A stretch of 64,000 bases of DNA. It comes from Flavobacterium sp. MC2016-06 (GTDB taxonomy: Bacteria > Bacteroidota > Bacteroidia > Flavobacteriales > Flavobacteriaceae). Position 1 is the first letter of the stretch. Every line of letters starts with the position of its first letter. Made by a program: the position numbers and the translations under genes. The notes under the pieces are model-generated. The model had not been told where the DNA came from, did no database searches, and saw only the letters and a list, made by a program, of their open reading frames with translations. The stretch lies in contig NZ_WMID02000016.1 in NCBI RefSeq assembly GCF_009711165.2, positions 62,001-126,000 on the forward strand, read 5' to 3'. Shown here piece after piece: positions 17,401-25,443 of the stretch.

Positions 17401-18762
17401 GGTTTTTGGATTAAGAATCAATTTATCTGTAAAGTTGATTTTTCCGTTTTCAAAATTATCCAATACATATGGCTCTCTAATTATTACACGCGGATAAAAA
17501 TCCAGTTTAAAATTCAGCTTACCCAATGCCGTTTGAATTTCAGGAGCCGACATAAAATAATCCCAAAGCATACCTGAGCGGTAATTTTCAATCATGCAAA
17601 TAATAGGTCCTTGATCTATAGCCAAATAACTACCATCGCCCCAATTCACAGTTTCATTGAAAGAGTCTATAAATCCTGCTTTTTCATTCCAGATTTTTGT
17701 TCCCAACTTTTCATAAAAATACCGCAGTGCGGCCAATGACTCTTTGGGAGTATATGGCATTGACGAGATAGCTGCTGTTGGAGCAACTACACCTCTATCA
17801 TTTCCTGGAGAGTGGGCACTATAACTTTTATTTCCGTCAGAAGCAGTTAATCCCCAGGCTTGGTTTTCGCCATATCCAACATATTCCAGCGGATTTTCTT
17901 CGCAATAAGCTCTATTTATCAAGGTATGAGCCTGATTTTGTTGAAAATAATTTACATTGTTATAAGTATCTCGCAAATTTTTTGGATTAAAACCTAAAAA
18001 TGAATAATGAGCAAAAAATAAAGGTCCGCCCTTGGAGTTTTTGTCACCAATAGGAAGCGTAATATCATAAAATTTTTGATTTTTGGAGTGGTACGAACCA
18101 CCTATTGACCAGCCGGTTTGCCACAAACTGGGATCAATAGGATGAGTTGGTGAAGCAACAGCCAGCATATAAGTAATCATACATTCGTTCCAGCCCACAA
18201 TCGTCCCACTAGATTTTTGCAGCTCATTATTGCAATGCCAGTACAGCCTATCTGTTCCAAATGTAAAGTAATTCCAGTCGACATTGTTCCAAAGCACATT
18301 GATCTTAACAACCAGAGCTTCTTCTGCCAATATGGGCTGATTAAAATACTGACGTGCTGTAATCAAGCCCTGCATCATAAAGGATGTTTCTACCAAATCA
18401 GCTCCATTGTCATTTACACTAAACGGAACAGTTTCACCTGTATCACCATTCATCCAATGGGCAAAACCTCCTTTGTAATTAGTCGCTGAGTTGGTTAAGA
18501 AATCAACAATTTTCTCAATACGCAGACGTCCTTGTTCTCTGGTAATAAACGCTCTCTCGATGCCTACTAAAATAGCCATTACTCCAAAACCGGAACCGCC
18601 TGAAGTAACAGGATTTCCACCTGTTCCCGAAACAGGAATACGTTCATATGCCATCCCTGAACTTGATGCATAGTCCCAAAAGTACTTAAATGTATATCGC
18701 TGCGTTTTTGTAAGCAGTTCTTCATCAGTAAGCACAGGTGCTGATAAAATAGATTCTTTCAT
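14401..18762 (-). CDS. Giant glycosidase: GH144-type domain fused to GH29 alpha-L-fucosidase
   Basis: 1453 residues in at least six modules. About 10-420: glucoamylase-like (PF10091/GH144) helical domain (YTFKYFWDYASSSG, GGFAHWMNGDTGE, FFAHYSFLGFNP). About 430-590: beta-sandwich, probably carbohydrate-binding. About 597-675: fibronectin III. About 680-1150: GH29 fucosidase with FGLFLHWGAYSG, KHHEGFALMHTHH and the nucleophile Asp near 915 in DIDLIWWDMGGG. About 1175-1285 and 1312-1425: two related beta-sandwich repeats, both ending ELHRISNGGWDPVNVR, likely glycan-binding. GH144 enzymes cut beta-1,2-glucans; GH29 enzymes remove alpha-L-fucose. No signal peptide is present and an in-frame stop lies 15 bp upstream of the ATG. 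There is no T9SS tail sorting domain. The gene stands alone. Confidence 0.85.
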   Translation of the reverse strand: MKESILSAPVLTDEELLTKTQRYTFKYFWDYASSSGMAYERIPVSGTGGNPVTSGGSGFGVMAILVGIERAFITREQGRLRIEKIVDFLTNSATNYKGGFAHWMNGDTGETVPFSVNDNGADLVETSFMMQGLITARQYFNQPILAEEALVVKINVLWNNVDWNYFTFGTDRLYWHCNNELQKSSGTIVGWNECMITYMLAVASPTHPIDPSLWQTGWSIGGSYHSKNQKFYDITLPIGDKNSKGGPLFFAHYSFLGFNPKNLRDTYNNVNYFQQNQAHTLINRAYCEENPLEYVGYGENQAWGLTASDGNKSYSAHSPGNDRGVVAPTAAISSMPYTPKESLAALRYFYEKLGTKIWNEKAGFIDSFNETVNWGDGSYLAIDQGPIICMIENYRSGMLWDYFMSAPEIQTALGKLNFKLDFYPRVIIREPYVLDNFENGKINFTDKLILNPKTDMQAEVVDNPDRTGSNQSKKVLKFERTGNSAMWAGCDCTLNVTLSEYKYLYMKYYRNNPNSQIKANISNGPNNEFLSQSPLDKQNEWGVVVFDLLSNKVKDITRFSLQPDFTVNHAIGDIIYIDELTFSDTEIDLNPFYNNNPKELKATNIQTNSISLSWDVLSKVTSYDVFKEGVFYQNVTTNSVVITGLNSFDIYYFTVRGRNDNLDISTKMSTSLYVTTEETKLHKDQRMAWWREAGFGLFLHWGAYSGLAGHYTGPTLMKSGPYIGPDYWMKDYYSSYRPEWINPDGTIKTDPETGEPYKQGAYSEWIMFAAQIPRAEYKTRWQQNFTAENFSASEWIRMAKDAGMKYIVITAKHHEGFALMHTHHVGYNIQDDTNIAANILKNLVVEAHAAGLKIGFYYSQCLDWMNPGGMGWMPQNETPNHQASYYEQAQYTDTIVIPHIQTMINDYDIDLIWWDMGGGSTPEFRYRMMKAIKNIPGSDRLIFNNRMNDGLTGDYTTPEQNIPNMPPNGDGSDWETCMTMNDNWGYDAYDPRWKTEKDLIQKLIDIVSKGGNFLLNIGPEADGTFPPEAINRLDGFAVWMAVNKMAIEKAQPSPYTTQLPWGRATRKIVDSTQYLYLHVFAENWPHDGNLLVPNLREGSVVKAYFLADTTKTALNIIPNDNASGYIIPVPDTPLDSISTTIVLEMSEIVNILFTFSKQSKDDILNLNAVDAVTTELMIENGPLYNLGGWINDTSFATWHVEVIQSGNFFLDVVAAGYSGQFILKVDGVDQGPYQFTTATADFNKYQTLSLGTINLPAGIYNIELHRISNGGWDPVNVRQVSIHPKIDTTPIIIQNADKTLTLPAQSAILHGTGIMIEHAPNYNIGGWTNPDAYAAWRVKVNQEGIYHWQSELAGCSGKFQLMIKDRLSIIFPFTTVNSDFSNYQIKQLGDVYLQEGVYYIELHRISNGGWDPVNVRNITFYQDLLLNTTEITDSDLNKEGEIPLNLQENSEEN

Positions 18763-19222
18763 AACATTAATTGATTAAAGGTTTGAAATAAGTGAAGTTG
18801 TATGTTATTGTCGTTTTCAAATAAATAAAACAAAACACCTTATAGTCTATTTTTACTAACAAAAACAAACTTAAGTTTTTAAAGACCAGTATTGTTTGGA
18901 TGCAAGCAAGGTGGATATAATTAATTTTGATAAATCTATTTTGATTGTTTGCTTGTATTTTTTTACAACTCAAGAAAATTTTCGAGTATACTGTAAAAAA
19001 TTAAAAAGGGAGTGTATCATTTCAAAATAAATACCGTCTAATTGAACTCTTCTAAACGTGGTATTATAATCCCGATTCTCTATTAAAATATAGTATTTGT
19101 ATATTTTAATATATTGAATATGAATTAGTTAGGTAGATATCAATACGAATATACTGATTATTTAATCACGCAGCAAAAAAACTTATTAACTACTTATTCT
19201 TTCGACCTAAAATAAGATTATT

Positions 19223-19309
19223 TCATTCCAAACCTTTGTAGATTTTCTTAAAATCTGGAAACCTTTTAGTAAAAGCTTCAAACTTTACACCAAGTTCTTC
19301 TCTAAAAAA
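19223..19309 (-). pseudogene. Possible C-terminal gene remnant
   Basis: Reading leftward, 28 codons give FFREELGVKFEAFTKRFP, then DFKKIYKGLE and a TGA. The composition looks like a real protein end, but there is no start and a terminator-like hairpin sits directly upstream, so it can only be a fragment. The parent family is not recognised. Confidence 0.3.
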
Positions 19310-19310
19310 C

Positions 19311-19345
19311 AAAAGCCTCTAAAATCATAATTTTGAAGGCTTTTT
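19311..19345. terminator. Bidirectional terminator-like hairpin
   Basis: AAAAGCCTCTAAAAT and ATTTTGAAGGCTTTT pair with one mismatch around a CATA loop, flanked by A and T runs. No gene clearly ends at it. Confidence 0.6.
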
Positions 19346-19624
19346 GTATTTTATATTATTTTGAAAGCTATTTTGGATCGTAAAAAATGCTTCATTTTAG
19401 TTAAGATTAAATTAATACCTTCCTATTGGAATTGAAAGGTTAATTTTTTTCTTCTTTTGATAATTGTGTTGTCAATGAAATACATTGCATTCCTAATATT
19501 AGGTGTCGTCATTATGTGTAAATATCAAAAGAGAATTTTCTGCCAACAGAAACCCGTAACATCGGGTAGCCGTCTCTGTTTTTTACTAAATCGTAATAAG
19601 TGCAATAATAATAGGTAATTGCAT

Positions 19625-20026
19625 TTAACTTAATAATCCTTTTTCTTTCAAATCTTTAAATATGATTTTATCAACTTCTGATATAATATCTAAATCTTTG
19701 TAATTTAACCATTTAATTTCATCGATTTCATTATTAGCATTCAGATTTCCAATGTAATCAGCTTTGTAGCAAGTCATTTTTACAATAACGCCTTCAATAG
19801 CACCGTCCGATTGAGCTTTAAATGTTCCGAAATATTCAATAGATTCAATTATTATTTCAACACTTAATTCTTCTTGAATTTCTCTAATTAAAGTTTGTTC
19901 GTCAGTTTCGTCATTTTCTCTTTTTCCTCCTGGAATGTAATATTTGTTTTTTCCTTTTGATTTTGTGCTTAAAATTTTGCCGTTTTCAATTTTTATTAAT
20001 GCAATTTTATCAATTTCTTTCATCAA
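19625..20026 (-). CDS. Nudix hydrolase
   Basis: 133 residues. The Nudix box is complete: GGKRENDETDEQTLIREIQE followed by ELSV (consensus GX5EX7REUXEEXGU, with the final G replaced by S). The fold starts KIALIKIENGKILSTKS and KYYIPGGK. These Mg-dependent enzymes hydrolyse nucleoside diphosphates linked to another group; the size and sequence fit a MutT/NUDT-like house-cleaning enzyme, but the substrate cannot be read. It stands alone; alternative start MKE is one codon inside. Confidence 0.9.
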   Translation of the reverse strand: MMKEIDKIALIKIENGKILSTKSKGKNKYYIPGGKRENDETDEQTLIREIQEELSVEIIIESIEYFGTFKAQSDGAIEGVIVKMTCYKADYIGNLNANNEIDEIKWLNYKDLDIISEVDKIIFKDLKEKGLLS

Positions 20027-20432
20027 GTTTTTTATTTAGTCAGTAATTTTTCAGTGTGCGGTTTAATTTCTATTTCAGATTCAGAGTTTATACTTTTTCA
20101 GTTTTTTAAAGTTAAATTAATCATTAATTTAAAAGTATTTATAAACCCCATCATTCATAAATGAGATATAAGTTACAATTAATTAGTTTACAATAAGTTA
20201 ATATTCTCTCCCTAAATATATTTATTATATTTAAACAATTAAATTCTGAATTGATCAAGGCAATAAATAGTGTAGTTTTTAATTTTATTTTGATGAAATA
20301 CAACGATTTAAAATTAAAAATAGCGAAATATCATAATTTAAAAAGTCCTCTTAAACTCAAAACAGCCTACTATTCATAGTTCTTTCGTTTGGTTTAATCT
20401 TTGCTTGGTTCAATTTAAAATAATCATTTTAA
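20027..20432. other. 406-bp divergent intergenic region
   Basis: Lies between the leftward Nudix gene and the rightward HD gene, so it must hold both promoters. Very AT-rich with scattered TTT and AAA runs. No hairpin with a stable stem or repeated motif is seen. Confidence 0.5.
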
Positions 20433-20969
20433 ATGAGTTTAATTTTCCAAAATAATACCATCGATGTGATTCTAAACGCTTACAAAGGTGATTTAGGTAT
20501 TTATTATGAACCCTATAGAAATCATGTTTATCGAGTTTTTAATTTTTGTTTGTGCAGCGATATTACTTCACAAAACGAAATTCAGAAGCTGGCAATTGCA
20601 TCAGCGTTTCATGATATTGGTATTTGGACAAATTCTACCTTCGATTATTTAAAACCTTCTATAAAACTGGCTCGAGATTATTGTATAGAAAACAATCTTA
20701 ATATTGATTTTCAGGACGATATTGATTCCATAATAGAGAATCATCATAAAATGAGTGCTGTAAAAAATAGATATTTATCTGAAAATTTTAGAGAAGCAGA
20801 CTTGATAGATCTTTCTTTGGGAATAGTTAAAAAAGGAAGAAATAAAATTATGGTAAACCAAATTAGAAAGAAGTTCCCCAATAAAGGTTTTCATGTTTTT
20901 TTATTAAAAATATTCTTCAAGAATCTCGTTACAAATCCGCTTCATCCATTTCCAATCTTTAAATTATAA
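20433..20969 (+). CDS. HD-domain phosphohydrolase-like protein
   Basis: 178 residues. The HD metal site is visible: H in EPYRNHVYRVFNF, the HD pair in ASAFHDIGIWT, and further His in ENHHKM, with EADLIDLSLG supplying the late Asp. HD proteins are metal-dependent phosphohydrolases, often acting on nucleotides. The stop is only 3 bp before the alpha/beta hydrolase start, so the two are an operon. The substrate is not evident. Confidence 0.82.
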   Translation: MSLIFQNNTIDVILNAYKGDLGIYYEPYRNHVYRVFNFCLCSDITSQNEIQKLAIASAFHDIGIWTNSTFDYLKPSIKLARDYCIENNLNIDFQDDIDSIIENHHKMSAVKNRYLSENFREADLIDLSLGIVKKGRNKIMVNQIRKKFPNKGFHVFLLKIFFKNLVTNPLHPFPIFKL

Positions 20970-20972
20970 TTT

Positions 20973-21812
20973 ATGAAAAAAATTTATGAAACTAAAACAA
21001 GTTTTGCCGATTTAGGAGATAGAAAAATTGCATACCGTTCTTATGGCAAAGGAATCCCTATAATTTTTGTAAACCGTTTTAGAGGAACGCTTGACACTTG
21101 GGATCCTTTATTTATAAAAATGATGATGAAGCGATTTAACGTCATTACTTTTGATTATTCGGGAATTGGCGCTTCTACAGGAAATATGTCTTCGGAAATT
21201 GTTTCAGTAGCACAAGATATAAAAGACTTAGCCGACGCTTTAAAGCTAAGCACCATCATAATTTTGGGCTGGTCTTATGGCGGATTAGTAGCACAGGCAG
21301 CAACGCTATTATATCCTAATTTAATAACACATTCTATATTAGTCGGTACAAACCCTCCAGGTAAAAATGAAGTTCCGTTAGAGCAGGTTTTTTTAGATGC
21401 AGCATTAAAACCAATAAACGATTTTGAGGATGAAATTGTTTTATTCTTTGAACCAAAATCTGCTTTTAGTCGTGCAGCAGCAAAAGCATCACATGATAGA
21501 ATTCATAAACAAATAGATGTTTCTAAAATTCCATCAACTATGGATGTTTTCCAAGTTTATTTTAATGGAGGAGAAGGTTTTAGAGAAGATATTTTGAATT
21601 TTAGAGAACAAATTAAAAAAACTAAAATACCAATTTTAATTATCTGCGGAGATCACGATGTAAGTTTTGCTGTAGAAAATTGGTATGCCATTTTCAATCA
21701 AATGGTAAATACACAAATGATTGTTTATTCAGAAACAGGACATGCACCACAACATCAATATCCAGAACTTACGTCAAGACATATTATCAACTTTGTGAAA
21801 TATATACATTAG
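20973..21812 (+). CDS. Alpha/beta hydrolase
   Basis: 279 residues. Nucleophile elbow GWSYGG (Ser about residue 101, IILGWSYGGLVAQAA), acid Asp in IICGDHDVSF and His in SETGHAPQHQYPE. The oxyanion region carries VNRFRGTLDTWD, and FDYSGIGASTG is typical of the family. No signal peptide, so cytosolic. It resembles haloperoxidase/esterase-like hydrolases; the substrate is unknown. It is cotranscribed with the HD protein gene (3-bp gap) and ends before a large palindrome. Confidence 0.88.
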   Translation: MKKIYETKTSFADLGDRKIAYRSYGKGIPIIFVNRFRGTLDTWDPLFIKMMMKRFNVITFDYSGIGASTGNMSSEIVSVAQDIKDLADALKLSTIIILGWSYGGLVAQAATLLYPNLITHSILVGTNPPGKNEVPLEQVFLDAALKPINDFEDEIVLFFEPKSAFSRAAAKASHDRIHKQIDVSKIPSTMDVFQVYFNGGEGFREDILNFREQIKKTKIPILIICGDHDVSFAVENWYAIFNQMVNTQMIVYSETGHAPQHQYPELTSRHIINFVKYIH

Positions 21813-21878
21813 ATTTTGCTGATTTTTGTAGAATAGTACAACTTTTAACTGTATTTGTTAATGTTTATTCTCGCAATC

Positions 21879-21964
21879 TTGTCATTTCGAGGAACGAGAA
21901 ATCGCATCCACTAATCCAAAAAGCTGGAAAACCTAGTGCGATTTCTCGTTCCTCGAAATGACAA
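21879..21964. terminator. Large palindrome between converging genes
   Basis: Perfect 28-bp inverted arms (TTGTCATTTCGAGGAACGAG... and its inverse) around a 30-nt loop, with T- and A-rich flanks. It lies between the rightward hydrolase and the leftward DUF962 gene and so can serve as a bidirectional terminator. The same sequence family recurs at 27640-27933 and 28572-28975. Confidence 0.7.
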
Positions 21965-22017
21965 AAAAGGATATTATTATATGTTTTATTTTGACAAAGA
22001 TTTACATAAAGCTAAAA

Positions 22018-22482
22018 CTATTTCTTAGAAAATATATTCTCTACAACCCAAGCTGGGCCAATCATTAAAAACTGAAGATCTTTTAAGAAAGAAGGTTTTT
22101 TGCCTTCAATATTATGTCCGTAAAATTGACCAATCCAAGCGATAACAAAAACGCCGATGGAGAACATCCATAACGGAACAAATTGCCCGATATAATAATT
22201 TACAACCAGACAAATAGCAGATAAAACAGCAATTTTAACCGCCATTGCGATAGACAATCTAATGTAGAAAACAAGAACAAAAAGCAAAATCACAACAGCC
22301 CAATTTTCTATAATTGGAGCATTTAATTGCAGCGTATTAGCAATAAAACCACTAGGAATACTCATTAATAAACCCACAATAGAAAAGTAAATTGCAGGAA
22401 CACAAACATAATGTATTGCTTTGTTTTTCGGGTTTTGATGACTTACAGCATATTCTTCAAACCATTGATCAAGTGTTCTCAT
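22018..22482 (-). CDS. DUF962 / Mpo1-like membrane protein
   Basis: 154 residues. The N-terminus has MRTLDQWFEEYAVSHQNPKN and AIHYVCVPAIYF, with the paired His of the family; three to four membrane helices follow, and GQFYGHNIEGKKPSFLKDL and IGPAWVVENIF close it. Yeast Mpo1 is an iron-dependent dioxygenase that alpha-oxidises 2-hydroxy fatty acids; bacterial members are mostly uncharacterised. The length is normal. It is a single-gene unit reading toward the palindrome at 21879. Confidence 0.87.
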   Translation of the reverse strand: MRTLDQWFEEYAVSHQNPKNKAIHYVCVPAIYFSIVGLLMSIPSGFIANTLQLNAPIIENWAVVILLFVLVFYIRLSIAMAVKIAVLSAICLVVNYYIGQFVPLWMFSIGVFVIAWIGQFYGHNIEGKKPSFLKDLQFLMIGPAWVVENIFSKK

Positions 22483-22609
22483 TTTATTAGATTTAGATAT
22501 GTAAATCTAATAAAATTTCCCTTTGGTTTGTTAATCGTGTAATTTTTGCTGTTATTTTTTATTGAATATTTGTATAATGCTTGGTTTTATTGTGATAATT
22601 GAATTATGA

Positions 22610-23857
22610 TTAAAGCATTGCCGTTTTCTGATTATAATCAAAAACATTATCCCATAATTCATCAATTTGAATGAGTGCTTTTTCCAGCGGAAGTACTTTC
22701 CATTTTCCATCAGTTTCTATACCCAATCCAATATTTTCTAGTTTAGATAATGCATCAGTAACATCAAAATCAAGATCTGTATTTAGTTTTGTAGCAAACC
22801 AAGATTCAATTTGTTCATCAAGTTCATCAGCAGTTAACGGATTTGGACTTTTATTTAAAAAAGCATACGCTAGAATCGTTTCTTTAAGCACTTCCTCTTC
22901 AGAAGAATTTAAGAGCGAATAAAACGCACCGCTGTTGTTTCCGAGGTTTTTAAAATAAAGACTATCAGAAAGCATTTTTCCATATCTGATTTTCTTATTA
23001 ACAAAGTTGTTGTACTGGCGAAACAAATACAGACACAATATTCCCAGCGCAATTAAGCCCTGATTAAGCGAAGCTTTACTGTTTAATAAGTTAATAGCTT
23101 CTCCAGATTGATACGCTGCATACATGCCAATTAAAGCCGGAATTACTGTAGTACTCAATAACGAAATGCCACCGCCAATTCCCGGAACCCAAAAGAACAA
23201 TTTATCTCGAGTTGACATTCTAGGTATTGCATTAGGAAAGATCGTTTCGAGGTCATTTTTGGGAACACGTTTAAAGATTTTTAAACCAATAGAACCCGGA
23301 TCAATGGGCATTTTTCCCAGCTTAACTTTTTTCTCTTTTAGATAATCGGCATCATTATAATTAAGATAAATCATAACGCGATCGTAATATTCAATCTCAA
23401 TTTCTTTCTTCCAGAAAATATATTTAGTAACCTTTTCTTTGGCTTTATGCTGTCCGCGAACGTACAATTCGTAATCCTTAAAAGCATTAAAATCTATAGA
23501 AAGATTCAAACCAATTAAGTCCGACTCGTTAAAAGCTTTATCTAAAGTTTCTTGATCAATACGTGTATAATTACCATGCGCCAAAACCGTTTGAAGCGTT
23601 TCCTTGAATATCAAAAAATCACTTTTACCAATAAAACCTTCGCGCTCATTCTCGCTTAAATCAGGATCAAATAAAGCGTAGTTTTGTTTTAGATTTCGGT
23701 TAAGATTAAAAGCTTCATAATGATAATAATGTTCTACAATATCGAACAGCTTTTTAAAATCATCAACCTTTTTTTCGTCTTCAGCAAAAACGGCTATTTG
23801 TTGTTCGAGTAAGAATTCCTTGTTAAACGGAATATAATGTTCTCGTTTCATATTCAA
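22610..23857 (-). CDS. DUF3754 (TMEM143-like) membrane protein
   Basis: 415 residues. N-terminal soluble part (MNMKREHYIPFNKEFLL) followed by a domain with YYDRVMIYLNYNDADYL and GSIGLKIFKRVPKNDLETIF. There are two membrane segments around GIGGGISLLSTTVIPALIG and GLIALGILCLYLF, then RQYNNFVNKKIRYGKMLSDS. The motif set matches DUF3754 proteins related to mitochondrial TMEM143; function unknown. Start: the MNM opening allows either Met; the first is taken. Confidence 0.75.
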   Translation of the reverse strand: MNMKREHYIPFNKEFLLEQQIAVFAEDEKKVDDFKKLFDIVEHYYHYEAFNLNRNLKQNYALFDPDLSENEREGFIGKSDFLIFKETLQTVLAHGNYTRIDQETLDKAFNESDLIGLNLSIDFNAFKDYELYVRGQHKAKEKVTKYIFWKKEIEIEYYDRVMIYLNYNDADYLKEKKVKLGKMPIDPGSIGLKIFKRVPKNDLETIFPNAIPRMSTRDKLFFWVPGIGGGISLLSTTVIPALIGMYAAYQSGEAINLLNSKASLNQGLIALGILCLYLFRQYNNFVNKKIRYGKMLSDSLYFKNLGNNSGAFYSLLNSSEEEVLKETILAYAFLNKSPNPLTADELDEQIESWFATKLNTDLDFDVTDALSKLENIGLGIETDGKWKVLPLEKALIQIDELWDNVFDYNQKTAML

Positions 23858-23961
23858 TTTGGGGCTTTAATTTTATGGTATTTTTTAGGCATAGAGTTAC
23901 TAAGGTCCAAAGGTACAAAGTATTTCAATTGCATATAAAAAGAAGTTTCAGCATTACTCAG

Positions 23962-23994
23962 AACTTTGTCAAAGTTTAAAACTTTGACAAAGTT
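23962..23994. repeat. 33-bp perfect palindrome
   Basis: AACTTTGTCAAAGTTT, a central A, then the exact inverse AAACTTTGACAAAGTT. Palindromes of this kind are scattered between genes in Flavobacterium. It sits between the terminator of the 24079 gene and the start of the 22610 gene. Confidence 0.65.
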
Positions 23995-24014
23995 AAAATA
24001 CCCAATACTATAAC

Positions 24015-24057
24015 GGCATAAAAAAAGCGCAGAGTCAAGAGACAATTGCGCTAGGTT
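24015..24057 (-). terminator. Terminator of the 24079 gene
   Basis: Stem AGCGCA / TGCGCT (24026-24052) with a 15-nt loop; read leftward it is followed by a run of T. It begins 22 bp after the stop of the gene to its right. Confidence 0.65.
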
Positions 24058-24078
24058 TTTATAAGTCTTAAAGTAATA

Positions 24079-24759
24079 TTACAAATTGGCGTTATCAGAA
24101 TTTACAATACTCTTCGGAGGTTCTTCGGTATTAATTATTCTAAAACGTCCGGGATATTTAAACAATATACTTTTTTTATTGCCATAATAGTCCATATATT
24201 CCTCACAAACAAAAACCGCATGCGCTTTAGACCATGCTACAACGCCACAAAATTCACTTCCAGACAATCGCTTTAAAGGTTGTACATGTTTGCCTTTTTC
24301 AAAACCTAAGTATTTATAAATAGTAGGGGTGTAAATATCACCTTCTTCAAACTCCTCCAACGCTTTTTCAAAAGTAGGTTCCTTGTCAATAATCTGTTTG
24401 TATTTTGCCATCACGGCATAAGCCAGTACAGCATAGTTTGTTATTTCTTCGCTTTCGGTGCTGTCTTTAATAAAAACAAAGTTAGCAGAAGATTTAGCTT
24501 TTTTAAGTTCCTCACTTTTCAGATCAAATGAAGCATTGTTTTTTAAGGTTATTTTATACAAAGCATCGTTTACTTTCTCGGTAACAAAAAGATTGTCTAA
24601 CCCAAAAATATTCAAAGAAGCCTTAATTAAGGCAATAGAAGAGCAGTTGGTACGATCTCCTTGTTTAAAACTATTAAATATCCTATCTGCACTTAATTGT
24701 GAGTACGAATTTGAACAAACAAGTGCTAAAAATAAAATGAGTGAGGTACGATATTTCAT
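24079..24759 (-). CDS. Exported protein, possible cysteine-peptidase-like fold
   Basis: 226 residues with a signal peptide (MKYRTSLILFLALVCSNSYS, cleavage near residue 20). The mature part opens with a Cys just before a hydrophobic helix (GDRTNCSSIALIKASLNIFG) and later has SKAHAVFVCEEYMDYYGN. A Cys at a helix start and a downstream His followed by hydrophobics is the layout of papain-like and C39-like peptidases. This is a shape argument only; no family is recognised. It is monocistronic with its own terminator. Confidence 0.6.
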   Translation of the reverse strand: MKYRTSLILFLALVCSNSYSQLSADRIFNSFKQGDRTNCSSIALIKASLNIFGLDNLFVTEKVNDALYKITLKNNASFDLKSEELKKAKSSANFVFIKDSTESEEITNYAVLAYAVMAKYKQIIDKEPTFEKALEEFEEGDIYTPTIYKYLGFEKGKHVQPLKRLSGSEFCGVVAWSKAHAVFVCEEYMDYYGNKKSILFKYPGRFRIINTEEPPKSIVNSDNANL

Positions 24760-25011
24760 AACTGTTCTGCGGGTAATTTTGATAATCTTACAAATCTATA
24801 AAAATCAACCAATAATTAGAGTTTTTACCTCCTAACTTTTTCACCAAAAAACGTAAATAACACGCTAACCTGATGTTTTTGAAAGATTAATGATTTATAA
24901 GAACATTAGAAAATTTTTACAAAACCAGTTTCAAAGTATTAGATCTACCAGAATCGTTATTTTATTTCCTATATTCGTTTCATAAAACCAGTCCTTTGTT
25001 AAACCAATTCA

Positions 25012-25422
25012 ATGAAAGAAAAAATTAGAACCCTTCAAACAATCCATCTTGCAATTTGCGCAGGATTAAGCATTGCCTATTTTGTAATAGGACAACCCTA
25101 TGAAGGACATCTAAAAATGCCAATTTTAGATTCCTCATCAATTGTGTATTTAATTATACCAATCGCAGGATTTATTGCAAGCAGCTATATGTTTAAATTA
25201 CAATTAAAAAAAGTAGATCGAGACTTAAAACCAGAAGAAAATCTTCCTATTTACCAAACAGCTTCTATCATTCGCTGGGGAATTCTAGAACTAGCTACTT
25301 TTGTATTACTATTTTTAAGACCAGATTTTTTCTTATTTGGCATTGTATTAATCGTATATCTTATTTCTTTAAGACCCACAGAAGAAAAAATTACGAACGA
25401 TATAAAAAGTGCAACAAGATAA
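25012..25422 (+). CDS. Small integral membrane protein
   Basis: 136 residues with four likely membrane helices: around IHLAICAGLSIAYFVIG, IVYLIIPIAGFIASSYM, IIRWGILELATFVLLF and FFLFGIVLIVYLISL. It ends with a charged tail. Small four-helix proteins of this kind are common in flavobacteria and have no known function. It lies 21 bp upstream of the LytTR gene on the same strand, so the two are probably cotranscribed. Confidence 0.72.
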   Translation: MKEKIRTLQTIHLAICAGLSIAYFVIGQPYEGHLKMPILDSSSIVYLIIPIAGFIASSYMFKLQLKKVDRDLKPEENLPIYQTASIIRWGILELATFVLLFLRPDFFLFGIVLIVYLISLRPTEEKITNDIKSATR

Positions 25423-25443
25423 AAAACAGCAACAACTATAGTT

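Larger units (their letters stand above)
18763..19624. other. 862-bp gene-poor stretch
   Basis: AT-rich. The right side of the glycosidase gene start has no in-frame upstream coding. It contains a short remnant frame (19223-19309) and a hairpin terminator (19311-19345). The rest shows no ORF with protein-like composition on either strand. Confidence 0.55.

Noticed and set aside
14401..18762. The glycosidase as a SusCD polysaccharide-locus member with the TonB receptor
   Set aside because: It is on the opposite strand, separated by a terminator, and there is no SusD. The receptor's partners are ECF sigma, FecR and a DUF4249 protein.
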